From Candidatus Dadabacteria bacterium (GTDB lineage Bacteria > Desulfobacterota_D > UBA1144 > Nemesobacterales > JADFKM01), in assembly GCA_022564935.1 (NCBI GenBank), contig JADFKM010000046.1:1-16193 (forward strand): DNA of 16,193 bases, given 5' to 3'. Numbering within the stretch: the stretch's first letter is position 1; every line of letters starts with the position of its first letter. The position numbers and the translations under genes were made by a program. Positions 6,969 to 13,670 of this stretch are shown piece by piece. Below the pieces are notes generated by a model. It made no database searches and had not been told where the DNA came from. It worked only from the letters and a program-made list of their open reading frames with translations.

Positions 6969-7751
6969 TCACGGCTTCAGACTCCCGAAATAGACGCGTG
7001 TGTCGTACTCGAAGCGCGCCAGCCCACCGCTCTCGTGCTTCTGGAATATGGCGAGAAGCTCCGTCGTCATAGCGGCCCAGCCTTCCTCCCCCTCCGCAGG
7101 GGTGTATGAGGACGAGCGCACCCTTCCGAGCAGTCCTTCGAAATCGAAGTCCTGGTAGTTGAAGAAGACCGCGGTATCGAAATCCTCCCCGCCGAAAAAA
7201 GACGCAATGAGTGCAGTGTCGGTTGCGGCCTTTTTGGGGTTTACTGCGCCGTAGTCCGTACCGTATTTTTGGAGCAGCGCTTCATAGTCCGTCAAAAAAG
7301 GCGTGGAGCTGTCCCTGCGGTCGTTCCAGGTAAGCGCCGCAATACACCCCGGCCGCAGGATGCGCCCGAACTCGTGCCTAGCCGCTATTGGGTCGAACCA
7401 GTGAAATGAGTGTCCGACAGCTGCAAGGTCTACAGACTGGGAAGGGAGGCTCGTGTTTTCGGCTGCTCCCTCGACGCTGATAAAGCGGGGGTTGCCGCCG
7501 TAGTTCGAGACGGCGGCCTCCCTCATTGCGGCGTTCGGCTCCACGGAGAACACCGTGCTGCCGAACTCAAGGAAGAGCTCCGTCAGCTTCCCGGTGCCTG
7601 AGCCGATGTCTGCCACGACGGAGTCCGGCTCTAGCGCACACTCCTCCCGAAGCAGTTCCAACACAGCAGGCGGATATGATGGCCTGTACCTGTGATACAG
7701 GGCCGCCCTCGAGGTGAACCTTTCGGTAGGCGCGCTGGAGATGCTGCTCAT
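6969..7751 (-). CDS. Class I SAM-dependent methyltransferase
   Basis: A 260-residue cytoplasmic methyltransferase of the Methyltransf_11/trans-aconitate-methyltransferase-like type. The SAM-binding motif I is VADIGSGTG at 47-55, with an acidic residue (Glu71, in VFSVEPNAAM) at the end of strand 2 to bind the ribose. AAVGHSFHWFD at about 110-120 is the motif IV region typical of this subgroup. The N-terminal YHRYRPSYPP is also characteristic. The substrate cannot be read from the sequence. The start is ATG 7751, but no Shine-Dalgarno site is visible, so the start is only moderately certain. A long inverted repeat (7774-7819) lies just upstream and may regulate it. Confidence 0.88.
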   Translation of the reverse strand: MSSISSAPTERFTSRAALYHRYRPSYPPAVLELLREECALEPDSVVADIGSGTGKLTELFLEFGSTVFSVEPNAAMREAAVSNYGGNPRFISVEGAAENTSLPSQSVDLAAVGHSFHWFDPIAARHEFGRILRPGCIAALTWNDRRDSSTPFLTDYEALLQKYGTDYGAVNPKKAATDTALIASFFGGEDFDTAVFFNYQDFDFEGLLGRVRSSSYTPAEGEEGWAAMTTELLAIFQKHESGGLARFEYDTRVYFGSLKP

Positions 7752-7773
7752 AACAGCAATTTTAACACATCGT

Positions 7774-7819
7774 CGGTATGAGTAGTGCCGCTATCCGCTT
7801 GAGCAGTGCCGTCATACCG
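7774..7819. repeat. Inverted repeat upstream of the methyltransferase
   Basis: Perfect 8-base arms CGGTATGA (7774-7781) and TCATACCG (7812-7819) enclose 30 bases. Overlapping these is a direct repeat, AGTAGTGCCG (7781-7790) and AGCAGTGCCG (7802-7811), spaced 21 bases, two helical turns. It lies between the PHA-system gene and the methyltransferase start and could be an operator or an intercistronic hairpin. No T run follows on either strand, so a simple terminator is less likely. Confidence 0.45.
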
Positions 7820-7859
7820 TCTCTCGTTTCAACTTAATCAAAGAACCGAAGCAGAGCGC

Positions 7860-8141
7860 TCAGCTGTGATTAAGGTGTTTTTCGAGGTACTCATCGATCT
7901 GCTGTTCTATCAGGGGGCGGAGCGGCCAGAATATGAGGCCGAGCTTTACTACCACATTCACCACCGAGTCGCTGATTTCAATGAGGCCGTCCACGCCGGG
8001 GCGGCTGAACCTGAGTACGTCCCCTTCCCAACAGTACTCTACTGTCAGCTTCTCACTAACCTTCTTCGCCATTTTCTCTGCGGCCTCGCGCGCCTTATCC
8101 CTTCCCAGGCTGTGCTGTTTAGTGAAGTTTATGGTCGCCAA
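7860..8141 (-). CDS. Polyhydroxyalkanoate-system (PHA_gran_rgn) family protein
   Basis: A 93-residue protein matching the polyhydroxyalkanoic acid system family (TIGR02610-like): an N-terminal HSLGRDKAREAAEKMAKKV helix, then EGDVLRFSRPGVDGLIEISD and a VVVKLGLIFWPLRPLIEQQI tail. Members are small proteins often found near PHA genes, with an undefined role at storage granules; many hosts carry them without adjacent PHA synthase, as here. The start is TTG 8141, supported by GGAGGA five bases upstream; no ATG alternative gives the conserved N-terminus. It lies 70 bases downstream of the DUF1460 gene on the same strand and may be cotranscribed with it. Confidence 0.85.
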   Translation of the reverse strand: MATINFTKQHSLGRDKAREAAEKMAKKVSEKLTVEYCWEGDVLRFSRPGVDGLIEISDSVVNVVVKLGLIFWPLRPLIEQQIDEYLEKHLNHS

Positions 8142-8211
8142 CTCAATCCTCCTTAATCCGCTTCTTTGGTATGTGTTCGTGTTATCGGAACCCTCAGACT
8201 TGCCCTAAAGC

Positions 8212-9105
8212 TCACTTCGCCCTGAACACCACAATGCCGGGCTTGTCTGCAAAGTATGTTTTGAAATCCTCGTCCGCTACCTTCATGAGGGCTGTCTTTG
8301 ACGACGCGTGGCGGAAGTAGGTTTTTCCATCTTTCCGTATGAAAATCCCCGTGTGCGACACGCCGAGTCCCTCGGTTTCCGTGTACACACCGATGTAGTC
8401 CCCGGTCTTTAGCTTCGCAATCACCGCGTCGTCAATGACAGCCCCCGGTATGTAGGAGACCAATTGCCTCTTAACCGGTATGGCGGGCAGGTATAGGGAG
8501 CCGTCTTCTTTCAGGTTGAGGTCTTTGCTGGCCGTAAGTGCGCTGCCAACATCCCTGGTTATGTCGCGTATGTTTTCCGGGGAGCCGGACTTCCATTGGG
8601 TGAAGAAGTGCTTTCGTGATTTGTAGTCGACCTTCCCTCCCCGGTACCTGACCGTTTTGATGTTGCCACCGAATTCGCCAAGCGAGCTTGAAAGGCGCAT
8701 GGCCTCCACGTAGTCAAGGTACGTAAAGCAGTCCATACCTTCGAGGTTCACCACCAGTGTCTCTTTTATGTCCTTTCCTCCGACCAGTGTGTCCGGCTCG
8801 TACCTGGTGCCCAGGAAATGAGCGGAGATGTAGCCGATTCTCTCCCCCGGGTCGGGGATTTGCGAGGCTGCCCTTATAACGCCGTTGAGGCTCTGCTCGT
8901 CCCACTTCCCCAGCCTAATCACCTGCGCGTAGGCCGCCTTCCTACCCTCTTCAGGCTGCTGAGGTGACTGGCAGGACAGCGCGGGGATTAGCCCGAGCAC
9001 AATCAGTCCAAGAGCTATTACATCTGCTGAGGCACCGGTTTTGAGCCCCCTCCGTTCGTGATATCTTCTCACTGATTTATTCAACGGTTTAAATCTCTTA
9101 CTCAA
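8212..9105 (-). CDS. DUF1460 lipoprotein, NlpC/P60-like amidase fold
   Basis: Predicted periplasmic or outer-membrane lipoprotein of the DUF1460 family, a papain-like NlpC/P60-type fold; characterised relatives are N-acetylmuramyl-L-alanine amidases acting on peptidoglycan. A hydrophobic segment at about 28-44 ends in a lipobox (PALSC, Cys45). The core has the nucleophile in GMDCFTYLDYVEA (Cys126), YKSRKHFFTQW at 161-171, His251 in VSHTGIFI, and FRHASS at 265-269, all conserved features of the family. With the TTG at 9105 the N-terminal basic region is unusually long (about 28 residues); an in-frame GTG at codon 12 is a credible alternative. Neither has a good ribosome site. The PHA-system gene follows after 70 bases. 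Confidence 0.85.
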   Translation of the reverse strand: MSKRFKPLNKSVRRYHERRGLKTGASADVIALGLIVLGLIPALSCQSPQQPEEGRKAAYAQVIRLGKWDEQSLNGVIRAASQIPDPGERIGYISAHFLGTRYEPDTLVGGKDIKETLVVNLEGMDCFTYLDYVEAMRLSSSLGEFGGNIKTVRYRGGKVDYKSRKHFFTQWKSGSPENIRDITRDVGSALTASKDLNLKEDGSLYLPAIPVKRQLVSYIPGAVIDDAVIAKLKTGDYIGVYTETEGLGVSHTGIFIRKDGKTYFRHASSKTALMKVADEDFKTYFADKPGIVVFRAK

Positions 9106-9509
9106 AAGCTACGAGTTTCTATTAATCTACAACTTAAATCACGGTATTGCCAGCCGTGAAAGGCTTTGAGCATTTGCGGGTGTGTAAGTGAGAGAGGATG
9201 TTAATGGTATTTGGAGGTGTTTTCGGGTGAGACGAGCTTTTCAGACTCTCGGTCGGCTCCCGGATACTGAGCTTCCCCGACCAGTACAAGTCTTTCATTC
9301 ACAAATACGCAGAGGGGAATATGGGGCGGGAAGCCTCGGAGCCAATTAAGGAATACGCGAGTTAAGGTGTAGGGGTGGGTGGAGGACTGAGGGGGCGAGC
9401 TTAACCCTTCGGTTTTCGCAGTTGAGTGTTCGCTCAGGTGTGTGTAGTATCTGTTCCTTGACGGCCTCGCTTTAATAGGCGTTTTAATTTACCGGGCGAA
9501 CTGAACAGT
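9106..9509. other. Intergenic region with a possible gene remnant
   Basis: About 400 bases between divergent genes with no intact gene. A frame from ATG 9198 is interrupted by TGA at 9228-9230, then runs open to TAA 9363-9365 with coding-like sequence (DELFRLSVGSRILSFPDQYK, then SFIHKYAEGNMGREASEP). An overlapping GTG at 9227 with GGAGGTG upstream opens a different 40-codon frame ending in TAA at 9347-9349. The first may be a decayed gene fragment; neither is recognisable. Confidence 0.3.
9458..9488 (+). promoter_or_regulatory. Possible sigma-70-type promoter of the LLM oxidoreductase
   Basis: TTGACG (9458-9463) is followed after 18-19 bases by TTTTAA/TTTAAT (9482-9488), which would start transcription shortly before the ATG at 9510. 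The -35 is good and the -10 fair. No clear Shine-Dalgarno sequence is present, so the leader may be very short. Confidence 0.35.
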
Positions 9510-10511
9510 ATGGATAGAATCGGACTGGTTACCCCATACTGGGGCGATTTAACTAAGGATGAGCTGGTGGAGTTTGCCGCCGCGGCCGAGGATCTGGGAT
9601 ACGATTCCCTCTGGGTTCCCGAGATGTGGGGAAGGGATGCCCTGTCGCTCCTTTCAGCGCTTGCCGTAAAGACACACAAGATCAAGTTGTGCACGGGGGT
9701 AGTTTCGGTGTTCAGCCGCACTCCCGCGGCCATTGCTTCGGCCATCGCCACAATAGATGAGCTTTCCGGGGGGAGGGCGGTGCTTGGCCTGGGCACAAGC
9801 GGGCCCGCCGTGATCGAGAACTGGCACGGGATGAAGTTCGACAGGCCGCTCCAAAGAATCAGAGAGTACGTGGAAATAATAAGGCTTGTTCTCAGCGGAG
9901 AGAGGGTGAACTACGAGGGGGAGATTTTTTCACTCAGGAACTTCCGTCTGCAGTTTAGTCCCCCTAGGAGTGATATCCCGATCTTTATAGCCTCGCTCGG
10001 GCCTAAGAGCCTCTGCCTCACCGCAGAGCTTGCAGACGGCTGGATACCTTTTCTAGTTCCCAGAGAGGCTATAAAGAACACCATAGGCAGCGCTCTCTCT
10101 GAGGCCGGGCCAAATGCAAGAGAAACCGGGGATATAGCGGTCGCCCCGTACATACCTTCGTGCGTTTTCCCCGACGTTGAGGCTTCGGTAAGGGTGGTTA
10201 AGGAGCACGTTGCTTACTATGTGGGAGGGATGGGGGATTATTACCTCAACGCGCTCTCAAGGTGGGGCTTCGGGCATGAAGCGGAGGTAATAAGAGGCGC
10301 ATGGGAGAAGGGGAACAAACAGGAGGCGCTTGACGGGGTTACCGATAGGTTGATAGGGGCCGTCTCGATCGTGAGCGGTGGCGCTGCCGAAGGAGTGGTT
10401 AAGATAAGGGATTTTATCGGTGCCGGAGCTACGCTGCCCGTGGTGATGTTCCCGTCAAAGGCGACGCGCGAGATGGTACGCTCCACTATGGAAGCGCTGG
10501 CCCCCGCTTAG
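9510..10511 (+). CDS. LLM-class flavin/F420-dependent oxidoreductase
   Basis: A 333-residue TIM-barrel oxidoreductase of the luciferase-like monooxygenase superfamily, most like the F420-dependent branch. Features: an N-terminal barrel strand (RIGLVTPYWG), LGYDSLWVPEMWGRDAL at about 30-46, the TGVVSVFSRTPAAIASAIAT region at 62-81, ELSGGRAVLGLGTSG at 84-98, FDRPLQRIREYVEIIRLVL at about 110-128, and IPIFIASLGPKSLCLTAELADGWIP at 156-180. These are the standard cofactor-pocket signatures; whether it uses F420 or FMN cannot be decided here. The substrate is unknown. Length is normal. It stands alone, convergent with the sigma factor gene. Confidence 0.9.
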   Translation: MDRIGLVTPYWGDLTKDELVEFAAAAEDLGYDSLWVPEMWGRDALSLLSALAVKTHKIKLCTGVVSVFSRTPAAIASAIATIDELSGGRAVLGLGTSGPAVIENWHGMKFDRPLQRIREYVEIIRLVLSGERVNYEGEIFSLRNFRLQFSPPRSDIPIFIASLGPKSLCLTAELADGWIPFLVPREAIKNTIGSALSEAGPNARETGDIAVAPYIPSCVFPDVEASVRVVKEHVAYYVGGMGDYYLNALSRWGFGHEAEVIRGAWEKGNKQEALDGVTDRLIGAVSIVSGGAAEGVVKIRDFIGAGATLPVVMFPSKATREMVRSTMEALAPA

Positions 10512-10537
10512 GGGGGTGTTAATGAGGGTTTGTAAGA

Positions 10538-10555
10538 AATTACCTGCCGGTAATT
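10538..10555. terminator. Hairpin between convergent genes, possible bidirectional terminator
   Basis: AATTACC (10538-10544), loop TGCC, GGTAATT (10549-10555): a perfect 7-bp stem between the stop of the LLM gene (10511) and the stop of the sigma gene (10560). It lacks a T run and has a weak AT-rich base, so termination is likely but not certain. Confidence 0.4.
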
Positions 10556-10559
10556 GCGG

Positions 10560-11762
10560 TTAGGCGCTGATGAAGTCCTTGAGTAAAGAACCTACTTCGA
10601 AGTTCCTGAGCTTTTTCAGCGCTCTTCTTTCAATTTGCCTTATGCGCTCTCTCGTGAGGGAGTACCTATTGCCTATTTCGTCAAGCGTGTACGCATCTTC
10701 GTAGCCGATACCGAATCTCATCCTCAGGATATCCTCTTCCCTAAGGCTTAAGTGGGTAAACGCTTCTTCAATCTGCTTGTTCATAGCGACGATCGTCAAA
10801 TTGGCGTCGGTGGAGGACCTAGTGTCGGGAATGTTGTCAATGATCGTTGTGCCCTTTTCCCCGTTGCCTTTCGTTCCCAACGAGTCGAAATAAACTATGC
10901 TCGTAGTCGCTTTGATTAGCTTCTGGACTTTCTGTACGGTGAGCCCCGCTTCATTAGCTACGTCTTCGATCTTCGGCTCGACGCCGTTATGCTTCTTGAG
11001 CATGGATGTGGTCTTGTAAACCTTGTTTGCCTGTTCGAGGACTCGTATCGGAACTCTTATCAACCTCGTCTGGTCGAGCAGTGCCCTGGATATGCCCTGT
11101 GTAATCCACCAGGAGGCGTAAGTAGAGAACCTGTAGCCCCTTGTCGGGTCGAACTTCTCCACGGCCCGCATAAGCCCTATGTTTCCCTCTTGAATAAGGT
11201 CTGCGAAGGGAAGCCCCCGGCCTATATATTTTTTGGCTATGCTTATAACAAGCCTGAGGTTGGATTTTAGGAATCTACTTTTAAGCGTCTTTGCCCTGTG
11301 ATGATAGACCTTAACGAGGGAGTGGAGCCTTTTTATCCTTCTTGCGATCTGGGAAGTGTTGTCGGCCGTATAGGACGCGCCGTTTGCCCCGTTTGATTTT
11401 TTCGGATTGGAAGGTGGTGTGTAGGTCGTAGGAACGCCTTCACCTGTATCGAAAAATTTAAGCAATTCTTCAAGCTTTTGCGCTTTTGAATCGTATCTCT
11501 TAAATGTCATGGAGGTTTGAATCTCTTCGCTCGGACTCAGAAGCGACTCCCCTCCAACCTCTTTAAAATAGGACTGTAGAAGCTTGTGCTCTTCTTTCGC
11601 AACAAATTGGTTTTTCTCTTTTTCGTTTTGTTCTTTTTCTTCCGGTTCTGTATAATCCTCCAAAGGGGACTCCGAGTCGTCACTCGAAATGAAACCGTCT
11701 TCATACATGTATGAATCGATTTCAAATTCGCTTACGTGGTTATCTATGTTTTTATGTCCCAT
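10560..11762 (-). CDS. Sigma-70-family RNA polymerase sigma factor (group 2, RpoD/RpoS-like)
   Basis: A 400-residue sigma factor that directs RNA polymerase to promoters. An acidic N-terminus (1-55) is followed by region 1.2 (about 63-85, [20 protein letters not shown]), a low-complexity spacer (105-137), region 2 (163-235, with [19 protein letters not shown] and [20 protein letters not shown]), region 3 (about 240-300) and region 4 (335-390, [20 protein letters not shown] helix-turn-helix). The -10-reading segment reads [10 protein letters not shown] rather than the housekeeping WWIRQAITRA, and VPIRVLE replaces VPIHxxE, so it is likely a stress or developmental factor rather than the primary one. 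Start ATG 11762 is chosen because GGAGGGAG lies 5-7 bases upstream; an upstream in-frame extension to 11843 has no support and would overlap the promoter. A sigma-54 promoter precedes it. Confidence 0.92.
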   Translation of the reverse strand: MGHKNIDNHVSEFEIDSYMYEDGFISSDDSESPLEDYTEPEEKEQNEKEKNQFVAKEEHKLLQSYFKEVGGESLLSPSEEIQTSMTFKRYDSKAQKLEELLKFFDTGEGVPTTYTPPSNPKKSNGANGASYTADNTSQIARRIKRLHSLVKVYHHRAKTLKSRFLKSNLRLVISIAKKYIGRGLPFADLIQEGNIGLMRAVEKFDPTRGYRFSTYASWWITQGISRALLDQTRLIRVPIRVLEQANKVYKTTSMLKKHNGVEPKIEDVANEAGLTVQKVQKLIKATTSIVYFDSLGTKGNGEKGTTIIDNIPDTRSSTDANLTIVAMNKQIEEAFTHLSLREEDILRMRFGIGYEDAYTLDEIGNRYSLTRERIRQIERRALKKLRNFEVGSLLKDFISA

Positions 11763-11794
11763 AGGATCTCCCTCCTTACTTACAGCGGTAATAG

Positions 11795-11811
11795 TTGCAA
11801 TGTTCGTGCCA
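11795..11811 (-). promoter_or_regulatory. Sigma-54 (-24/-12) promoter of the sigma factor gene
   Basis: Minus strand: TGGCACG (11811-11805), four bases, TTGCAA (11800-11795). GG (11810-11809) and GC (11798-11797) are separated by exactly 10 bases, a full match to the TGGCAC-N5-TTGCW consensus. Predicted start of transcription is near 11785, about 23 bases before the ATG at 11762 and just ahead of the ribosome site. Confidence 0.7.
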
Positions 11812-11825
11812 AAACATCTATTTTC

Positions 11826-11837
11826 ACAACATGTTGT
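11826..11837. promoter_or_regulatory. Palindrome ACAACATGTTGT
   Basis: Perfect 12-base palindrome centred at about -46 relative to the predicted sigma-54 transcription start. It is close enough to the promoter to be a repressor or accessory-factor site. Confidence 0.4.
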
Positions 11838-11853
11838 ACCCATTCACTTTTTT

Positions 11854-11865
11854 GCGATATATCGC
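11854..11865. promoter_or_regulatory. Palindrome GCGATATATCGC
   Basis: Perfect 12-base palindrome centred at about -74 from the predicted sigma-54 start. The half ATCGCTA recurs downstream at 11901-11907. Confidence 0.4.
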
Positions 11866-11917
11866 TAATATTCCATTGTTTTTATTACTTTTTCTGACAC
11901 ATCGCTATCCCGAGCTT

Positions 11918-11930
11918 GACAAAAATTGTC
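11918..11930. promoter_or_regulatory. Inverted repeat GACAA-AAA-TTGTC
   Basis: Perfect 5-base arms centred at about -139 from the predicted sigma-54 start, a usual distance for an enhancer-binding activator site. It also contains a TTGACA that could be a plus-strand -35, but no good -10 follows. Confidence 0.35.
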
Positions 11931-11960
11931 TCGGTATCCAACATGAATTGCGAAGCCTAC

Positions 11961-11976
11961 TTCACATGGATGTGAA
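11961..11976. promoter_or_regulatory. Palindrome TTCACATGGATGTGAA
   Basis: Perfect 7-base arms around GG, centred at about -183 from the sigma-54 start and about 90 bases before the Cys-rich gene at 12062. It could serve either divergent gene. Confidence 0.45.
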
Positions 11977-12061
11977 AATGCTGCACGGGTGATTGACAAC
12001 GATTTGTTTTAATGAGACAGTAATTAGGTCTTGGAACCATGAAAACCCCGGAGGCTAATTA

Positions 12062-12262
12062 ATGAGTGTGAAGAGAATATGCTGGGATTGTAAGGACGCC
12101 CCTGTGCAGGAGTGGACGGTCGTCTCAAAGACCGACTCAAGCGACGGATGCTTGTTTAAGATTTGCTGCCCCGAATGCAAGAAGGAGACGCGTGTTTACG
12201 GGTGGATGATCGGGTGTAATTGTGACAATTGCAAGTCGCATATGATCGGGGCCGGAAAATAA
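12062..12262 (+). CDS. Small Cys-rich, zinc-ribbon-like protein
   Basis: A 66-residue cytoplasmic protein with nine cysteines: Cys7-x-x-Cys10 near the start, Cys30, Cys35-Cys36-x-x-Cys39 (CCPEC) in the middle, and Cys52-x-Cys54-x-x-Cys57 (CNCDNC) near the end. The pairing of CxxC with CxxC suggests a zinc ribbon, and the third cluster could bind a second metal. I do not recognise the family. A good CGGAGG ribosome site lies 6-8 bases before ATG 12062. It is divergent from the sigma factor gene, sharing a 299-base intergenic region full of palindromes, so it may be coregulated or modulate that system; this is inference. Confidence 0.78.
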   Translation: MSVKRICWDCKDAPVQEWTVVSKTDSSDGCLFKICCPECKKETRVYGWMIGCNCDNCKSHMIGAGK

Positions 12263-12299
12263 ATCACCATCGAAGTAACCGCAGACTGAAACCGCCGGT

Positions 12300-12322
12300 T
12301 GCCACACACAGCGGGCTTTTTT
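12300..12322 (+). terminator. Possible terminator after the Cys-rich gene
   Basis: GC-rich sequence containing CCGG...GCGGGC ends in a six-T run at 12317-12322, about 55 bases after the stop codon. The stem is weak and imperfect, so this is tentative. Confidence 0.25.
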
Positions 12323-12438
12323 CCTCCGGTTGTCGGGGGTATCTGTGGAGGGTGTCGCACCGGGAAATCAAGCTGCGTTTCACCGCCTGAGCCCCCCCCT
12401 TTTTTAAGTATTGAGATAATAGACACTTGAGGTATTAA

Positions 12439-12464
12439 CCTAAGACCGGGAATATCTACTTAGG
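12439..12464. promoter_or_regulatory. Inverted repeat CCTAAG-N14-CTTAGG
   Basis: Six-base arms (12439-12444 and 12459-12464) about 60 bases before the O-methyltransferase start. Placement suggests an operator; a weak -35-like TTGAGG at 12428-12433 overlaps the region. Confidence 0.3.
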
Positions 12465-12524
12465 ATTATATGAGGGAAAGCGGCGATGGCTGAGCCGTTG
12501 AGTTCACCCTTGTAGGAGGGGCCG

Positions 12525-13511
12525 ATGGAATTTTCTGACATTGCAGAAATGTCTTCGGCATTCTGGGGATCGAGGATACTTCATGTGGCGGTGAAGCTGG
12601 GCGTCTTCGATACGCTTGAGGAGGAGAGCATGACGGTGGACGAGGCCGCGCGTGCGCTCGGCACAGAGGGGCGCGCTACGTGGCTTTTCTTTAACGCGCT
12701 CGTAGCCCTTAAGCTTTTGCATAAAGAAGGGCAGAGTTACTCAAATACCGATGCCGCGTCTAAATACCTTGTAAAGACCTCGCCGCGCTACTTCGGGCAC
12801 ATGGTGCTTTTTGAAGAGAGCCTGTGGGAGCTCTGGGGAAGGCTTGAGAACTCGCTTAAGACGGGCGAGCCGTCGAGGAAGCCCGATATGTTCCAGGATT
12901 TAGAAGAAAATACCGAGAGGTTCATCATGGCCATGCACTCACTCGTATCCGCGAGGGGCGACGACGCCGTCTTGGCTTCGATGCTGGGCCTCGGCGGAGT
13001 GAAGACCGTCCTAGATGTCGGCTCCGGCCCCGGCACCTATCCAATCACGTTCCTAAACAAATTCCCACACTTAGAAATCACCATCTTCGACCTTCCCGGA
13101 ACCCTTGCGGTAACCCGCAGGGTGCTATCCGGGCAGGGTATGGAGGGGAGAATCAAGCTCCTTGAAGGCGACTACATCACCGACGACCTTCCCGGTGGGT
13201 TCGACCTCATCATGCTCTCGAACATCATCCACGGCGAGAGCGAGGAAGTGAACCGTAGCCTGATGGGCAAAATTTACAAGTCCCTCAATCCCGGCGGAAG
13301 GCTGGTCATTAAAGACCACATACTCAATGACGACATGACGAGCCCTGCGGTGGGCGCGATATTTTCCATCCAGATGCTGCTGTCGGCAAAGGGGAGGGAC
13401 TACTCCTTCACGGAGGTAAAAGAGTGGCTCCATTGTTGCAGCTTCAAAAACATCGAGTGGGTGCGCCTCGAGCACCCCATCAACTCCTCGCTTGTGATTG
13501 GAGAGAGGTAG
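12525..13511 (+). CDS. Family-2 O-methyltransferase with N-terminal dimerisation domain
   Basis: A 328-residue SAM-dependent O-methyltransferase of the plant-COMT/hydroxyneurosporene type (Methyltransf_2). An N-terminal winged-helix dimerisation domain (about 10-85, with MTVDEAARALG and TWLFFNALVALKLL) precedes the Rossmann domain: motif I VLDVGSGPG at 162-170, acidic Asp189 (IFDLPG), EGDYITDDLPGGFDLIMLSN at 214-233, and IIHGESEE at 234-241, where His236 is the likely catalytic base (the usual motif is LHDWxDE). The KSLNPGGRLVIKD segment at 252-264 is typical. The substrate, generally a hydroxyl on a phenolic, polyketide or carotenoid, is unknown. AGGAGGG four bases before ATG 12525 fixes the start; a 9-codon upstream ORF (12486-12515) ends inside it. 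Confidence 0.9.
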   Translation: MEFSDIAEMSSAFWGSRILHVAVKLGVFDTLEEESMTVDEAARALGTEGRATWLFFNALVALKLLHKEGQSYSNTDAASKYLVKTSPRYFGHMVLFEESLWELWGRLENSLKTGEPSRKPDMFQDLEENTERFIMAMHSLVSARGDDAVLASMLGLGGVKTVLDVGSGPGTYPITFLNKFPHLEITIFDLPGTLAVTRRVLSGQGMEGRIKLLEGDYITDDLPGGFDLIMLSNIIHGESEEVNRSLMGKIYKSLNPGGRLVIKDHILNDDMTSPAVGAIFSIQMLLSAKGRDYSFTEVKEWLHCCSFKNIEWVRLEHPINSSLVIGER

Positions 13512-13655
13512 GGTTCCGAGCCCACCTTATGGACACATAACACGGTCGAAGACCTTGGTGGAGTTAACTTGGTGTAATTACCCGCCTCTCTAATCCTAGG
13601 ATGTTATTTGGGTATGAGGGTAGGTTAAGCTGATGCGTTGTCTATATAAAAGAGC

Positions 13656-13670
13656 TGGAGTCACTACTCC
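13656..13670 (-). terminator. Weak terminator at the end of arsM
   Basis: On the minus strand GGAGT (13670-13666), loop AGTG, ACTCC (13661-13657) form a 5-bp stem overlapping the stop codon, followed by AGCTCTTTTATAT. The T run is short and offset, so termination is plausible only. Confidence 0.35.

Noticed and set aside
9227-9349. GTG-initiated 40-codon ORF with GGAGGTG upstream
   Set aside because: The ribosome site is good, but the translation is Arg/Gly/Pro-rich and looks non-coding compared with the overlapping alternative frame.
11916-11944. Sigma-70 promoter (TTGACA) for the Cys-rich gene
   Set aside because: No acceptable -10 hexamer lies 16-18 bases downstream; the TTGACA is better explained as part of an inverted repeat. 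The second TTGACA at 11993 has the same problem.
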